NCBI GenBank assembly: GCA_002394025.1
Contig: DGSV01000086.1
Coordinates: 1 to 29,108, forward strand
From: Bacteroidales bacterium UBA4353
Lineage (GTDB): Bacteria > Bacteroidota > Bacteroidia > Bacteroidales > Paludibacteraceae
Length of the DNA stretch: 29,108 bases
Direction: 5' to 3'
Made by a program: the position numbers and the translations under genes. Shown here one piece after another: positions 14,626 to 21,073 of this stretch; the stretch's first letter is position 1, and every line of letters starts with the position of its first letter. The notes under the pieces were generated by a model that was not told the origin of the DNA, made no database searches, and was given only the letters and a program-made list of their open reading frames with translations.

Positions 14626-16000
14626 TTTGCTCTACTACTTGCTTCAGCGATATGCCGTATTGTTTTCTATATTGCGCGTCGAGGTTGCGAAGCAGCATGC
14701 GTGTTGTGAAGTTTCGCATATATTCGCATATCTGCTCGCGGATTTCTTCATTATAGGCATACTGGTGTATCATGCAACCTCCGGCGCAATTCCATTTTGC
14801 CGGACAGTTATGGCACTTCTCGTAGTGATACACATTGCGGTTCATCAGGCTCCGGAACTTGTCGTAATCGATTGTTACCGTGCCGTCCTCATTGACTTTG
14901 CCGTAAATGCTGTCGGGGTACCCGTCATCAGCGGGAGCTCCGATACGGCTGCATACGCTTATCTCGCCATAGGCTGTCAGCACATTGTCGCCAGGGCAGA
15001 AACGTTCTATGAGCATGTTGAAGTTGCGGTATGCCGAGCAGTCGAGCAATATACCATGTTGGGCGGCAAAGTCGTGGGCGATGAAGAAATTGTCGAGATA
15101 TTTCTTGTAGAACTCGCGCACCTGCTCAGGCGTTGTGAGACGTTCAGGGTCAGTGACGTACTCCATCATCACCTCTTTGGTTTTCGGGAAACGGCGCAAC
15201 ACCTCATCTATCATGTCCTTCATCAGGTCTATGTTATCCAAGGTGATGCACGCCCTGAGCTGCGGTACCACGCCATTTGCCGTGAGCAGGTCTATGCCTT
15301 CGCAGACTTCCTTATAGTGCGCTCGCTGCAGGTTCTGAATACCTTCTAATATCTCAAAGGACACAGACACCTGTACCTGATTAGCCTTCAGGACATCGGC
15401 TATCTCTTGGGTGATGACAGAGCCGTTGGTAACCAGCACAATGTCTATTCCTGGAAACCCTTGTTGGGCGGTACGTTGTTTACTGTAGGTGATGATGAAA
15501 GTTACCAAGTCCCATGACAGCAAAGGTTCTCCGCCGCCGAGAATGGAAATCGCGAGCCGCTTATCAGTAGGTATTCGCTCGCCGTTGATGAAATTATCAA
15601 GAGCCGATTTCAGTATTTCTTTTGACAACACCTTGCCAGACCTGCCATGGGCTGAATAGCAATAGCTGCAGCGAAAGTTGCACACATTATTGGGCAAAAT
15701 AGCCATGCGGTTGTAGTGAAGAGGGTCGATATTAACCGGCATCGGATGCTTGCGGTGTTCATAATCTGTCAGGGCTTTGGCGGCGTTGACGACAGCCGGC
15801 TCAGCATCAGGGTCGGCATGTGTTAAGTAGGCTTCTACTTTCTCAATGTAATCCTCAGTAACAAGCAAAGCCTTGTCGGTGAAGGGGGAATAGAGCAAAT
15901 TCACGGCGCGGGGCTCAAGACCGAATTCAACGCCTACCGGTATTGGAAATATCTCGTTTTTGGTGAGTTGCGGAAATTCTTGATTATAGGGTGATAACAT
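14606..16000 (-). CDS. Radical SAM/SPASM peptide maturase (first in operon)
   Basis: I start this gene at the ATG at 16000 (MLSPYNQEFPQ). A longer frame begins with GTG at 16123, but that stretch contains the 15-bp hairpin and has no family-like sequence. The 464-residue enzyme has C107, C111, C114 (CNFRCSYC), GGGEP (155-159) and VSFEILEGIQNLQR (212-225). Its SPASM domain is canonical: C335-x9-G345-x4-C350, then C396-x2-C399-x5-C405-x3-C409 and C425. The N-terminal extension is the longest of the four, with LLYSPF at 35-40. It is the first large gene after the Cys-rich peptide gene (138 bases between), the usual place for the main maturase. The exact reaction cannot be read from sequence. Confidence 0.9.
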   Translation of the reverse strand: MLSPYNQEFPQLTKNEIFPIPVGVEFGLEPRAVNLLYSPFTDKALLVTEDYIEKVEAYLTHADPDAEPAVVNAAKALTDYEHRKHPMPVNIDPLHYNRMAILPNNVCNFRCSYCYSAHGRSGKVLSKEILKSALDNFINGERIPTDKRLAISILGGGEPLLSWDLVTFIITYSKQRTAQQGFPGIDIVLVTNGSVITQEIADVLKANQVQVSVSFEILEGIQNLQRAHYKEVCEGIDLLTANGVVPQLRACITLDNIDLMKDMIDEVLRRFPKTKEVMMEYVTDPERLTTPEQVREFYKKYLDNFFIAHDFAAQHGILLDCSAYRNFNMLIERFCPGDNVLTAYGEISVCSRIGAPADDGYPDSIYGKVNEDGTVTIDYDKFRSLMNRNVYHYEKCHNCPAKWNCAGGCMIHQYAYNEEIREQICEYMRNFTTRMLLRNLDAQYRKQYGISLKQVVEQNVKKNS

Positions 16001-16087
16001 TTTTTGTGCAGTTAAGCGGTTAGCGTAGAAATGAGATGTAATATGTACAAGCAGAAAAAAAGGTGAAACTGCGTCTATCAAAAGATA

Positions 16088-16121
16088 GGGCTGTTTTGCG
16101 TGTCGGCACGCAAAACAGCCC
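16088..16121 (-). terminator. 15-bp hairpin between peptide gene and maturase genes
   Basis: Arms 16088-16102 (minus strand CACGCAAAACAGCCC) and 16107-16121 pair perfectly over 15 bp with a 4-base loop, 17 bases after the peptide stop. The downstream minus-strand sequence is only weakly T-rich (TATCTTTTGATAG), and a small second stem (CTATC/GATAG, 16075-16088) overlaps it. It could be a leaky terminator or an RNA-stabilising 3' structure that keeps peptide mRNA in excess over maturase mRNA, as is common for RiPP precursors. Hairpin seen directly; function inferred. Confidence 0.75.
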
Positions 16122-16138
16122 ACGTTAGGGACAATCTG

Positions 16139-16228
16139 TTAGTTGTTGCATTGGCAGCCTCCGCAATGGTCGCAGCAGCCATAAGCGTTAACCTGTGTGT
16201 CCTTCACTTGAAAAACTTCAGTAATCAT
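16139..16228 (-). CDS. Cys-rich 29-residue RiPP precursor peptide candidate
   Basis: A small gene read on the minus strand from ATG at 16228 to TAA at 16139-16141. Residues 1-16 (MITEVFQVKDTQVNAY) have no Cys and look like a short leader; residues 17-29 (GCCDHCGGCQCNN) carry five cysteines at 18, 19, 22, 25 and 27. A short Cys-free N-terminal part before a Cys/Gly/Asn-rich tail, directly ahead of SPASM enzyme genes, is the usual form of a substrate for radical SAM thioether-forming maturases (sactipeptide/ranthipeptide type). A purine-rich stretch GTAGGGGGAAA lies about 20 bases before the ATG. No other in-frame ATG exists. A metal-binding peptide is an alternative. I do not recognise this exact peptide family. 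Confidence 0.78.
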   Translation of the reverse strand: MITEVFQVKDTQVNAYGCCDHCGGCQCNN

Positions 16229-16240
16229 TGTTGTACAACA
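16229..16240 (-). promoter_or_regulatory. 12-bp perfect palindrome abutting the peptide start codon
   Basis: TGTTGTACAACA is its own reverse complement and ends exactly before the ATG at 16228. A related short palindrome CTGT-A-ACAG (16262-16270) lies 21 bases further upstream, sharing TGT and ACA half-words. Together they could be an operator, or the 12-mer could fold in RNA and hide the start. No TAnnTTTG box is seen between the upstream gene and this site. Confidence 0.4.
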
Positions 16241-16293
16241 GTTAAAAAGTTTCCCCCTACTCTGTTACAGGATTTTCGGGTGCCTCCTTTGTC

Positions 16294-16572
16294 TTATTCG
16301 TCTTTATCTTTAGTATCATCGTATTCAATTTTGATACTTACCATACCTCTGACGTCATATAAGTTTTGCTGAGCGTCAACACATTGCCACTTGTCTATCA
16401 TATATCCTCCGTTGCGCTCTATATTAGCTTCTATGCTTCCCATGAATTTCCACAACTCATCCTCATAATCAAGAAATAACGGATCCTCTGCAGGATATAT
16501 GACGATAAGTTTTTCCTTAAAAAGATTGCACTTTTCGAGTGCCTGTTTGATGTCTTTTAATTGCGTTTTCAT
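16294..16572 (-). CDS. Hypothetical 92-residue protein
   Basis: I do not recognise a family. The 92-residue protein begins with a charged helix (MKTQLKDIKQALEKC), has a middle segment PLFLDYEDELWKFMGSIEANI, and ends in a beta-type strand and acidic tail (MVSIKIEYDDTKDKDE). No export signal or membrane segment. It starts 15 bases after the Sel1-repeat gene and ends 65 bases before the Cys-rich peptide gene, on the same strand, so it may be cotranscribed with both. Codon use is like that of the neighbours and no overlapping reading frame is a better candidate. A link to the peptide pathway is only positional. Confidence 0.6.
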   Translation of the reverse strand: MKTQLKDIKQALEKCNLFKEKLIVIYPAEDPLFLDYEDELWKFMGSIEANIERNGGYMIDKWQCVDAQQNLYDVRGMVSIKIEYDDTKDKDE

Positions 16573-16587
16573 AACATAAAATTGTGT

Positions 16588-18213
16588 TTAGTTTTCGTTA
16601 AAATGGAGCATGTTGCCAAACTTTTTGGTTAGCTCTTCTTCGACAGCTATCAGTTGGCTATGCATTGTGAAACTATATGTCTCATATTTGTCATCTTCGA
16701 GGGCGAGGATTACCTTGCCGAGCAGTTCTGCCCCGGTTCCGTAGAGCGATGTTGCTATGTAGTTGTCAGGCAGGTCTTTGGCGTATCCGTCGCCGTCAAC
16801 ATACATCACTAATCGTTGTTTCATGGGCAGCCGCGAGTTCAAGTCGTTGAGCAGTCCGGAATAATGCACTGCGTCAATTCTTTCAGCACCTATCAGGGCA
16901 CCCATTTCGCGCAATGTTCTGTAAGACTGCGCATCACTCCGAATAATTTCAAACGTGCCGTCAGTATCAATGGTGATAAGCGCCGGTTCTATCTCATAAT
17001 CTGTTACATCATCCTCGCCGATTTCTTGTCCCGGTTCATAGTCGTCCTCAGCTGGATAACTGTCATCATACTTTGGCATCCATACTGTTTCAAATTCGCC
17101 ATGATACTTTTCTTCCAACGTTCCGTTATCGTATGCAGCCCTAACTTTAGGATATATCTCCTTGTTGCCATATCTGAGCGACAAGAGGCGGAAATGCGCT
17201 ATTTGCGCATCAGAGATTTCATACGCTTTTCTGAAGTCTTCTTCATTTTCAAAGAAATCCGCCACAGCCTCGGCAGCGGATTCATCGTCAAGAGCCATAC
17301 CGCGTATATAGTAGTGCAAAGCCATTTTCTTGTCAACGGGGAAGCCTAACTGCCCCTCATGATATGCTACGCCAAGCAAGTATGCAGCAAGTCCGAATCC
17401 TTTGTCGCTGCCATATTCGAGTCTTTGCTTAAGCTGCTCATGCACATGCTTCTGCAACATTTCTTTAGTCGGTTCCGCGCCATCAGGAAGTTGCATCGTT
17501 TCACGGGCGCGGTCAAAGACGAAGCCAAGAGCGTCATTGTAGTTGTAATCATAGCCATAGGTGCAGCACGAGACGCAGCCTTGCGCAAAACCTTTTTCTA
17601 ACGTCAGGTCGCAAAGAATTAAGTTGCCGCGCTCATAGTAGGTGATAGCCAAAGCACGATAGGACGCTATGTTGCCCCCTTCTACGGCCCGCTCATAGTA
17701 TTCGATGGCTTTTGACTTATCGCCGCGAACATCATAGCCATCGGCAACAAAATGATAATAAATGGGGTCTAGTGTCTCTGACTGAACTCTTCGCAGAAGT
17801 TCCTGAAAAACACTATCATCTTCAATGTGTTCTCTATAGAATTTTGTGTCTGCCAGCATACTGCCCGCACTGCGCGCCATGCTTTTAAGCTTTTCGGCGA
17901 ATGCCAAATCAACCTTATCCATGCCGTTGCCATATTTTGTCATTATGCCTACCGCGGCAGTAGCATCGTGCACACCGGCTTGCGAGGCTTTCATGAAGAG
18001 GTTTAAGGCTTTAGAGAAGGAATCGGTATCGGGCATCATAAGATAATGCCAACGCCCGAGACCATACTTGGCGTATGCTCCTATAGTATCATCGCCTTGC
18101 GCTGCTGTCTTAAGTTTCTCAACCATTTCAGCAGAAAGCTCTGACACTCGCTGACTATCAAGAAAATGGCTCAAGAAACTGTTGTCGGTTGTTATCTCAA
18201 AGGTCGTATTCAT
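16588..18213 (-). CDS. Sel1-repeat protein with C-terminal DUF3846-like domain
   Basis: A 541-residue cytoplasmic protein. Sel1-like helical pairs are visible near residues 45-95, 152-182 (SKAIEYYERAVEGG) and 270-312 (AAYLLGVAYHEGQ, KKMALHYYIRGMA), with the expected A/G spacing. An acidic linker follows (about 375-410). Residues 414-506 resemble the DUF3846 domain (LVMYVDGDGYAKDLPDN, ATSLYGTG), which usually stands alone, often in mobile elements. Sel1 repeats serve as protein-binding scaffolds. The ATG at 18213 follows a good promoter that overlaps the mnmE terminator. It is the first gene of the minus-strand run leading to the 92-residue protein and possibly the peptide operon. The repeat call is firm, the DUF call moderate, the function unknown. 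Confidence 0.75.
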   Translation of the reverse strand: MNTTFEITTDNSFLSHFLDSQRVSELSAEMVEKLKTAAQGDDTIGAYAKYGLGRWHYLMMPDTDSFSKALNLFMKASQAGVHDATAAVGIMTKYGNGMDKVDLAFAEKLKSMARSAGSMLADTKFYREHIEDDSVFQELLRRVQSETLDPIYYHFVADGYDVRGDKSKAIEYYERAVEGGNIASYRALAITYYERGNLILCDLTLEKGFAQGCVSCCTYGYDYNYNDALGFVFDRARETMQLPDGAEPTKEMLQKHVHEQLKQRLEYGSDKGFGLAAYLLGVAYHEGQLGFPVDKKMALHYYIRGMALDDESAAEAVADFFENEEDFRKAYEISDAQIAHFRLLSLRYGNKEIYPKVRAAYDNGTLEEKYHGEFETVWMPKYDDSYPAEDDYEPGQEIGEDDVTDYEIEPALITIDTDGTFEIIRSDAQSYRTLREMGALIGAERIDAVHYSGLLNDLNSRLPMKQRLVMYVDGDGYAKDLPDNYIATSLYGTGAELLGKVILALEDDKYETYSFTMHSQLIAVEEELTKKFGNMLHFNEN

Positions 18214-18273
18214 AACTATTAGATTATGAGTGTTATAAATAGGCTATTATGTCAAGCAGACGTAATTATATCG

Positions 18274-18306
18274 CAAATATATAAAAAAAAATATATAGCA
18301 GCAAAA
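18274..18306 (-). promoter_or_regulatory. Bacteroidota-type promoter for the Sel1-repeat gene
   Basis: On the minus strand TATATTTG (18274-18281) matches TAnnTTTG, and TTTG within 18302-18306 lies 20 bases upstream, the normal spacing for a -33/-7 pair. Transcription would start near 18267, giving a leader of about 54 bases. The -33 element sits inside the arm of the mnmE terminator. Confidence 0.6.
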
Positions 18307-18327
18307 TTGTGTTGCAATTTTGCTGCT
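18282..18327 (-). terminator. Intrinsic terminator of mnmE
   Basis: Arms 18297-18309 and 18315-18327 are perfectly complementary (13 bp, AGCAGCAAAATTG on the minus strand) around a 5-base loop. On the minus strand they are followed by ATATA and a run of nine T (to about 18282). It lies 39 bases after the mnmE stop. Confidence 0.85.
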
Positions 18328-18365
18328 AAAATACCTCTTAAGTATGAGGTGTGCTTATTTTGTTT

Positions 18366-19715
18366 TCATTTTCCTATACAAAAGCGGCTAAAAATAGACT
18401 TGAGGACGTCTTCGGTGCTTATTTCGCCGGTTATTTCGCTCAAGTGCCTGTTGCATTCTCTTAAATCTTCAGCTATCAATTCCGACGTTCTGTTGTCTGT
18501 CAGTCCTTCTATCACCGCGTCAAGACTTTTCATGGCTTTGACAAGGCACTGATAATGTCGTTCGTTGGTGATGATAACATCGTCGTTATCCGCCATGTGA
18601 GCCGCGACGACAAGCATTTGCGTCAGTTGAGGTATGTTGGTGCCGTATTTGGCAGATATGGTAACACAGTTCGGCCCGTATTTCTCCATCAGGTCCCCCA
18701 GGCGTTGTTTGCCGACGACATCGATTTTGTTGATTACGGTGATGATATTGTCATGCTCAATGACAGGGCACTGGTCAATCTCAGTGGCGTCAATGATATG
18801 CAGCACCACGTAGGCTTTTTTTATCTGCTGCAAAGTTCTTTCAATGCCTATTTTCTCAATCGCGTCAAAAGACTTGCGAATACCAGCCGTATCAATAAAT
18901 CTGAACAGCACTCCGTTGACGTTGACAAGGGCGTCAATGGTGTCGCGCGTAGTGCCGTGTATGTCTGACACTATGGCCCTCTCTTCGCCGCAGATGGCGT
19001 TGAGCAGTGTCGATTTGCCGACATTGGTGCTGCCGACAATAGCCACCGGAATGCCATTCTTAATGGCGTTGCCGAACTTGAATGTCGATGACAAGGATTT
19101 GAGTTCCGCATTCAGTGTTTCTGACAATGCCAATAGCCTGCCGCGGTCAGCGAATTCAACGTCTTCTTCATCAAAGTCCAACTCCAGTTCGAGCAGCGAA
19201 GTCAACTCTATCAATTCAGCCCTGAGAGCTGCCAGTTTGTTGGCCACCTGTCCTTTGAGGTGCGACATGGCTATGCGGTGGCTGCTGCGTGTTTCACTGG
19301 CAATCACATCTGCTACGGCTTCGGCTTGTGTGAGGTCCATCTTGCCGTTGGCAAACGCGCGTCGTGAAAACTCGCCGGCTGTGGCCAGTACGGCACCATG
19401 AGCGCAGAGAAGTCGAAGTGTCTCCTGCTGGATATAAGAAGAGCCATGCACATATATTTCCGCACTGTCCTCGCCAGTGTAAGAATGCGGAGAACGGAAC
19501 ACGGCGACCAACACATCATCCAGCACACTGCCGTCATCGCTCACCAGACTGCCGTATGTCATGCTATGCGAAGCGGCAGACAGCAAACTTGAGCTCTTGC
19601 CGAAGGGCTTGAAAATGCTGTTAGCGACACCTATCGCTTCAGGACCGCTGATGCGGATAACAGCAATGGCACCTACGCCGGCAGGGGTGGAAACTGCACA
19701 TATTGTCGTTGTCAT
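18366..19715 (-). CDS. mnmE: tRNA uridine-5-carboxymethylaminomethyl modification GTPase MnmE
   Basis: A 449-residue GTPase that, with MnmG, makes the carboxymethylaminomethyl group on wobble uridine 34 of certain tRNAs. The N-terminal folate-binding domain starts with TTTICAVSTPAGVGAIAVIRISG. The helical domain holds the G domain: G1 GSTNVGKST (228-236), G2 GTTRDT (254-259), G3 DTAG (275-278), G4 NKID (329-332). The invariant C-terminal motif FCIGK (445-449, Cys446) is intact. Length is normal. The ATG at 19715 lies 38 bases after the hydrolase gene, so it may be transcribed from that gene or from its own weak TACTTTCG box. A strong terminator closes it. Housekeeping gene, no oddities. Confidence 0.96.
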   Translation of the reverse strand: MTTTICAVSTPAGVGAIAVIRISGPEAIGVANSIFKPFGKSSSLLSAASHSMTYGSLVSDDGSVLDDVLVAVFRSPHSYTGEDSAEIYVHGSSYIQQETLRLLCAHGAVLATAGEFSRRAFANGKMDLTQAEAVADVIASETRSSHRIAMSHLKGQVANKLAALRAELIELTSLLELELDFDEEDVEFADRGRLLALSETLNAELKSLSSTFKFGNAIKNGIPVAIVGSTNVGKSTLLNAICGEERAIVSDIHGTTRDTIDALVNVNGVLFRFIDTAGIRKSFDAIEKIGIERTLQQIKKAYVVLHIIDATEIDQCPVIEHDNIITVINKIDVVGKQRLGDLMEKYGPNCVTISAKYGTNIPQLTQMLVVAAHMADNDDVIITNERHYQCLVKAMKSLDAVIEGLTDNRTSELIAEDLRECNRHLSEITGEISTEDVLKSIFSRFCIGK

Positions 19716-19753
19716 AGTCGAAAGTATTATTTTTTTGATTACACAAAATCTGT

Positions 19754-20899
19754 CTATTTACCATTAAGCAAATGCTTGTCGAAGAAATCAAACACTAAAG
19801 CCTGACGCTCCTTGCTGAACACGTGTCCATCCTGATCATAGTGCAGAATGAGTTTGTCAGAGCCTTGATACGCATGCCTGATAGTGTTAAAGGCCGACAT
19901 CACACTTTGCTCGTTAAACAGCTTGTCATTAGCGCCTTGAATATACATCGCCGGTGTCGGCACCGCAATGGCTGCCACGTCTGGGAAGTCGAGATAATGC
20001 GCCAAACGCGGAATGTACATCGAGTAGGATGTTTGTCCGCGCATCAGGTTGTTGCCCTTTTCCACCAGTTGGCGCACGCTGCTCATCCAGCACACCGATG
20101 CCACTGCCGCCAGCCTTTGGCTTGCCGCGGCAAGCATCCATGCTCTATATGCGCCAAAACTGAACCCGAGGGCGGCAATGCGGGCGCTGTCAACATACGG
20201 CAATGTCATCAGAAAGTCCACCGCGCGCAAGTCGTTATGTAATGTCATGCCTGCCCATGAGTAACCCATCAGCAGCAGGTTGGAGGCTATAGCCTGTTGG
20301 TCCACGTAGCGGCTACCTTCCATGGCGCCGCGCTCACCAAAATAGGGCGCGTCAAGGGCTAACACAACATAGCCGCGGCGTGCCAACTCATCACCGACAA
20401 AAATACCGTCATAGCATCTTTCAGCCCACAGCGCGGCATCGTGGCGCACACTGTCGGAAGCGCACAGAGGACTAACCACCTTCTCCTTGCCGATGCTGAA
20501 GTGCGAGCCATGGTCGTGAAGCAGCACAACGGCAGGACGAGCACGCGAAATGTCGTCAGGCGTGAGAAGATAGATACCAACCCTATTCCAAGGCGAAAGG
20601 TTTATCAGTATCTTACGCGCCACATAGCCTTCGCGCTGTTCATGACACACTTCCTCCGGACTGAAAGGACAGGAAGCCGGAAACGGTCCCGCCAACTCCA
20701 TCAGTTTGCTGTGCGCAGCGGCGCGCCAAACAGACACATCACCATCGTTGGCTTCGAAAGACATCACGGGACTGGCTGACGCTGAAAGCATGGCAGGATA
20801 ATAAACAGGCAGGTTGCCCTCAAACTCATAGCTCGGCGGCGCGGCAAAGAATGACATGGCTATTGACAATGATAATAATATGACCAAATTATATTTCAC
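19754..20899 (-). CDS. Secreted alpha/beta hydrolase (Abhydrolase_7/dienelactone hydrolase-like)
   Basis: A 381-residue exported hydrolase, read from a GTG start at 20899. Residues 1-20 (KYNLVILLSLSIAMSFFAA) are a signal peptide. The catalytic triad is visible: nucleophile S247 in GFSFG, D325 in QGANDKLF, and H359 in DQDGHVF. The segments VVLLHDHGSHFSIGKE (124-139) and LDAPYFGERG (182-191) are typical of the large Bacteroidota abhydrolase group that includes acetyl-xylan-esterase-like proteins. It would act in the periplasm or outside the cell on an ester, perhaps of plant or host glycans; the substrate is not known. It is the first gene before mnmE on this strand and is divergent from the CoA-transferase gene. 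Confidence 0.8.
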   Translation of the reverse strand: MKYNLVILLSLSIAMSFFAAPPSYEFEGNLPVYYPAMLSASASPVMSFEANDGDVSVWRAAAHSKLMELAGPFPASCPFSPEEVCHEQREGYVARKILINLSPWNRVGIYLLTPDDISRARPAVVLLHDHGSHFSIGKEKVVSPLCASDSVRHDAALWAERCYDGIFVGDELARRGYVVLALDAPYFGERGAMEGSRYVDQQAIASNLLLMGYSWAGMTLHNDLRAVDFLMTLPYVDSARIAALGFSFGAYRAWMLAAASQRLAAVASVCWMSSVRQLVEKGNNLMRGQTSYSMYIPRLAHYLDFPDVAAIAVPTPAMYIQGANDKLFNEQSVMSAFNTIRHAYQGSDKLILHYDQDGHVFSKERQALVFDFFDKHLLNGK

Positions 20900-20967
20900 G
20901 ACGTAAAATTACGAATAAAAATCCAAATAGCCATACACCTCGTTAAAAAGCGAGTAAAAACACACAT

Positions 20968-20998
20968 TTTGCCAATTCAACAAAAAATGGTAATTTTG
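20968..20998 (+). promoter_or_regulatory. Bacteroidota-type promoter of the CoA-transferase gene
   Basis: TTTG (20968-20971) and TAATTTTG (20991-20998) are spaced by 19 bases and match the -33 and -7 consensus of the main Bacteroidota sigma factor. Transcription would start near 21005, with a leader of about 69 bases before the ATG at 21074. Confidence 0.75.
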
Positions 20999-21073
20999 CA
21001 GGATAAAAATAAGCAGAGCATCTCCTGCGCTATACAAATCCATAAACCCGAAACAAAATAAATAATCACAGAT

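Noticed and set aside
14582..15349. Long plus-strand open frame (255 codons) opposite the first radical SAM gene
   Set aside because: It mirrors the codon structure of a well-supported enzyme with intact motifs on the other strand and has no recognisable protein features.
16001..16123. N-terminal extension of the first radical SAM gene from GTG, with a GCFAC segment that looks like a second Cys peptide
   Set aside because: The bases form the 15-bp hairpin, there is no ATG, and the family-like sequence begins only at the ATG at 16000.
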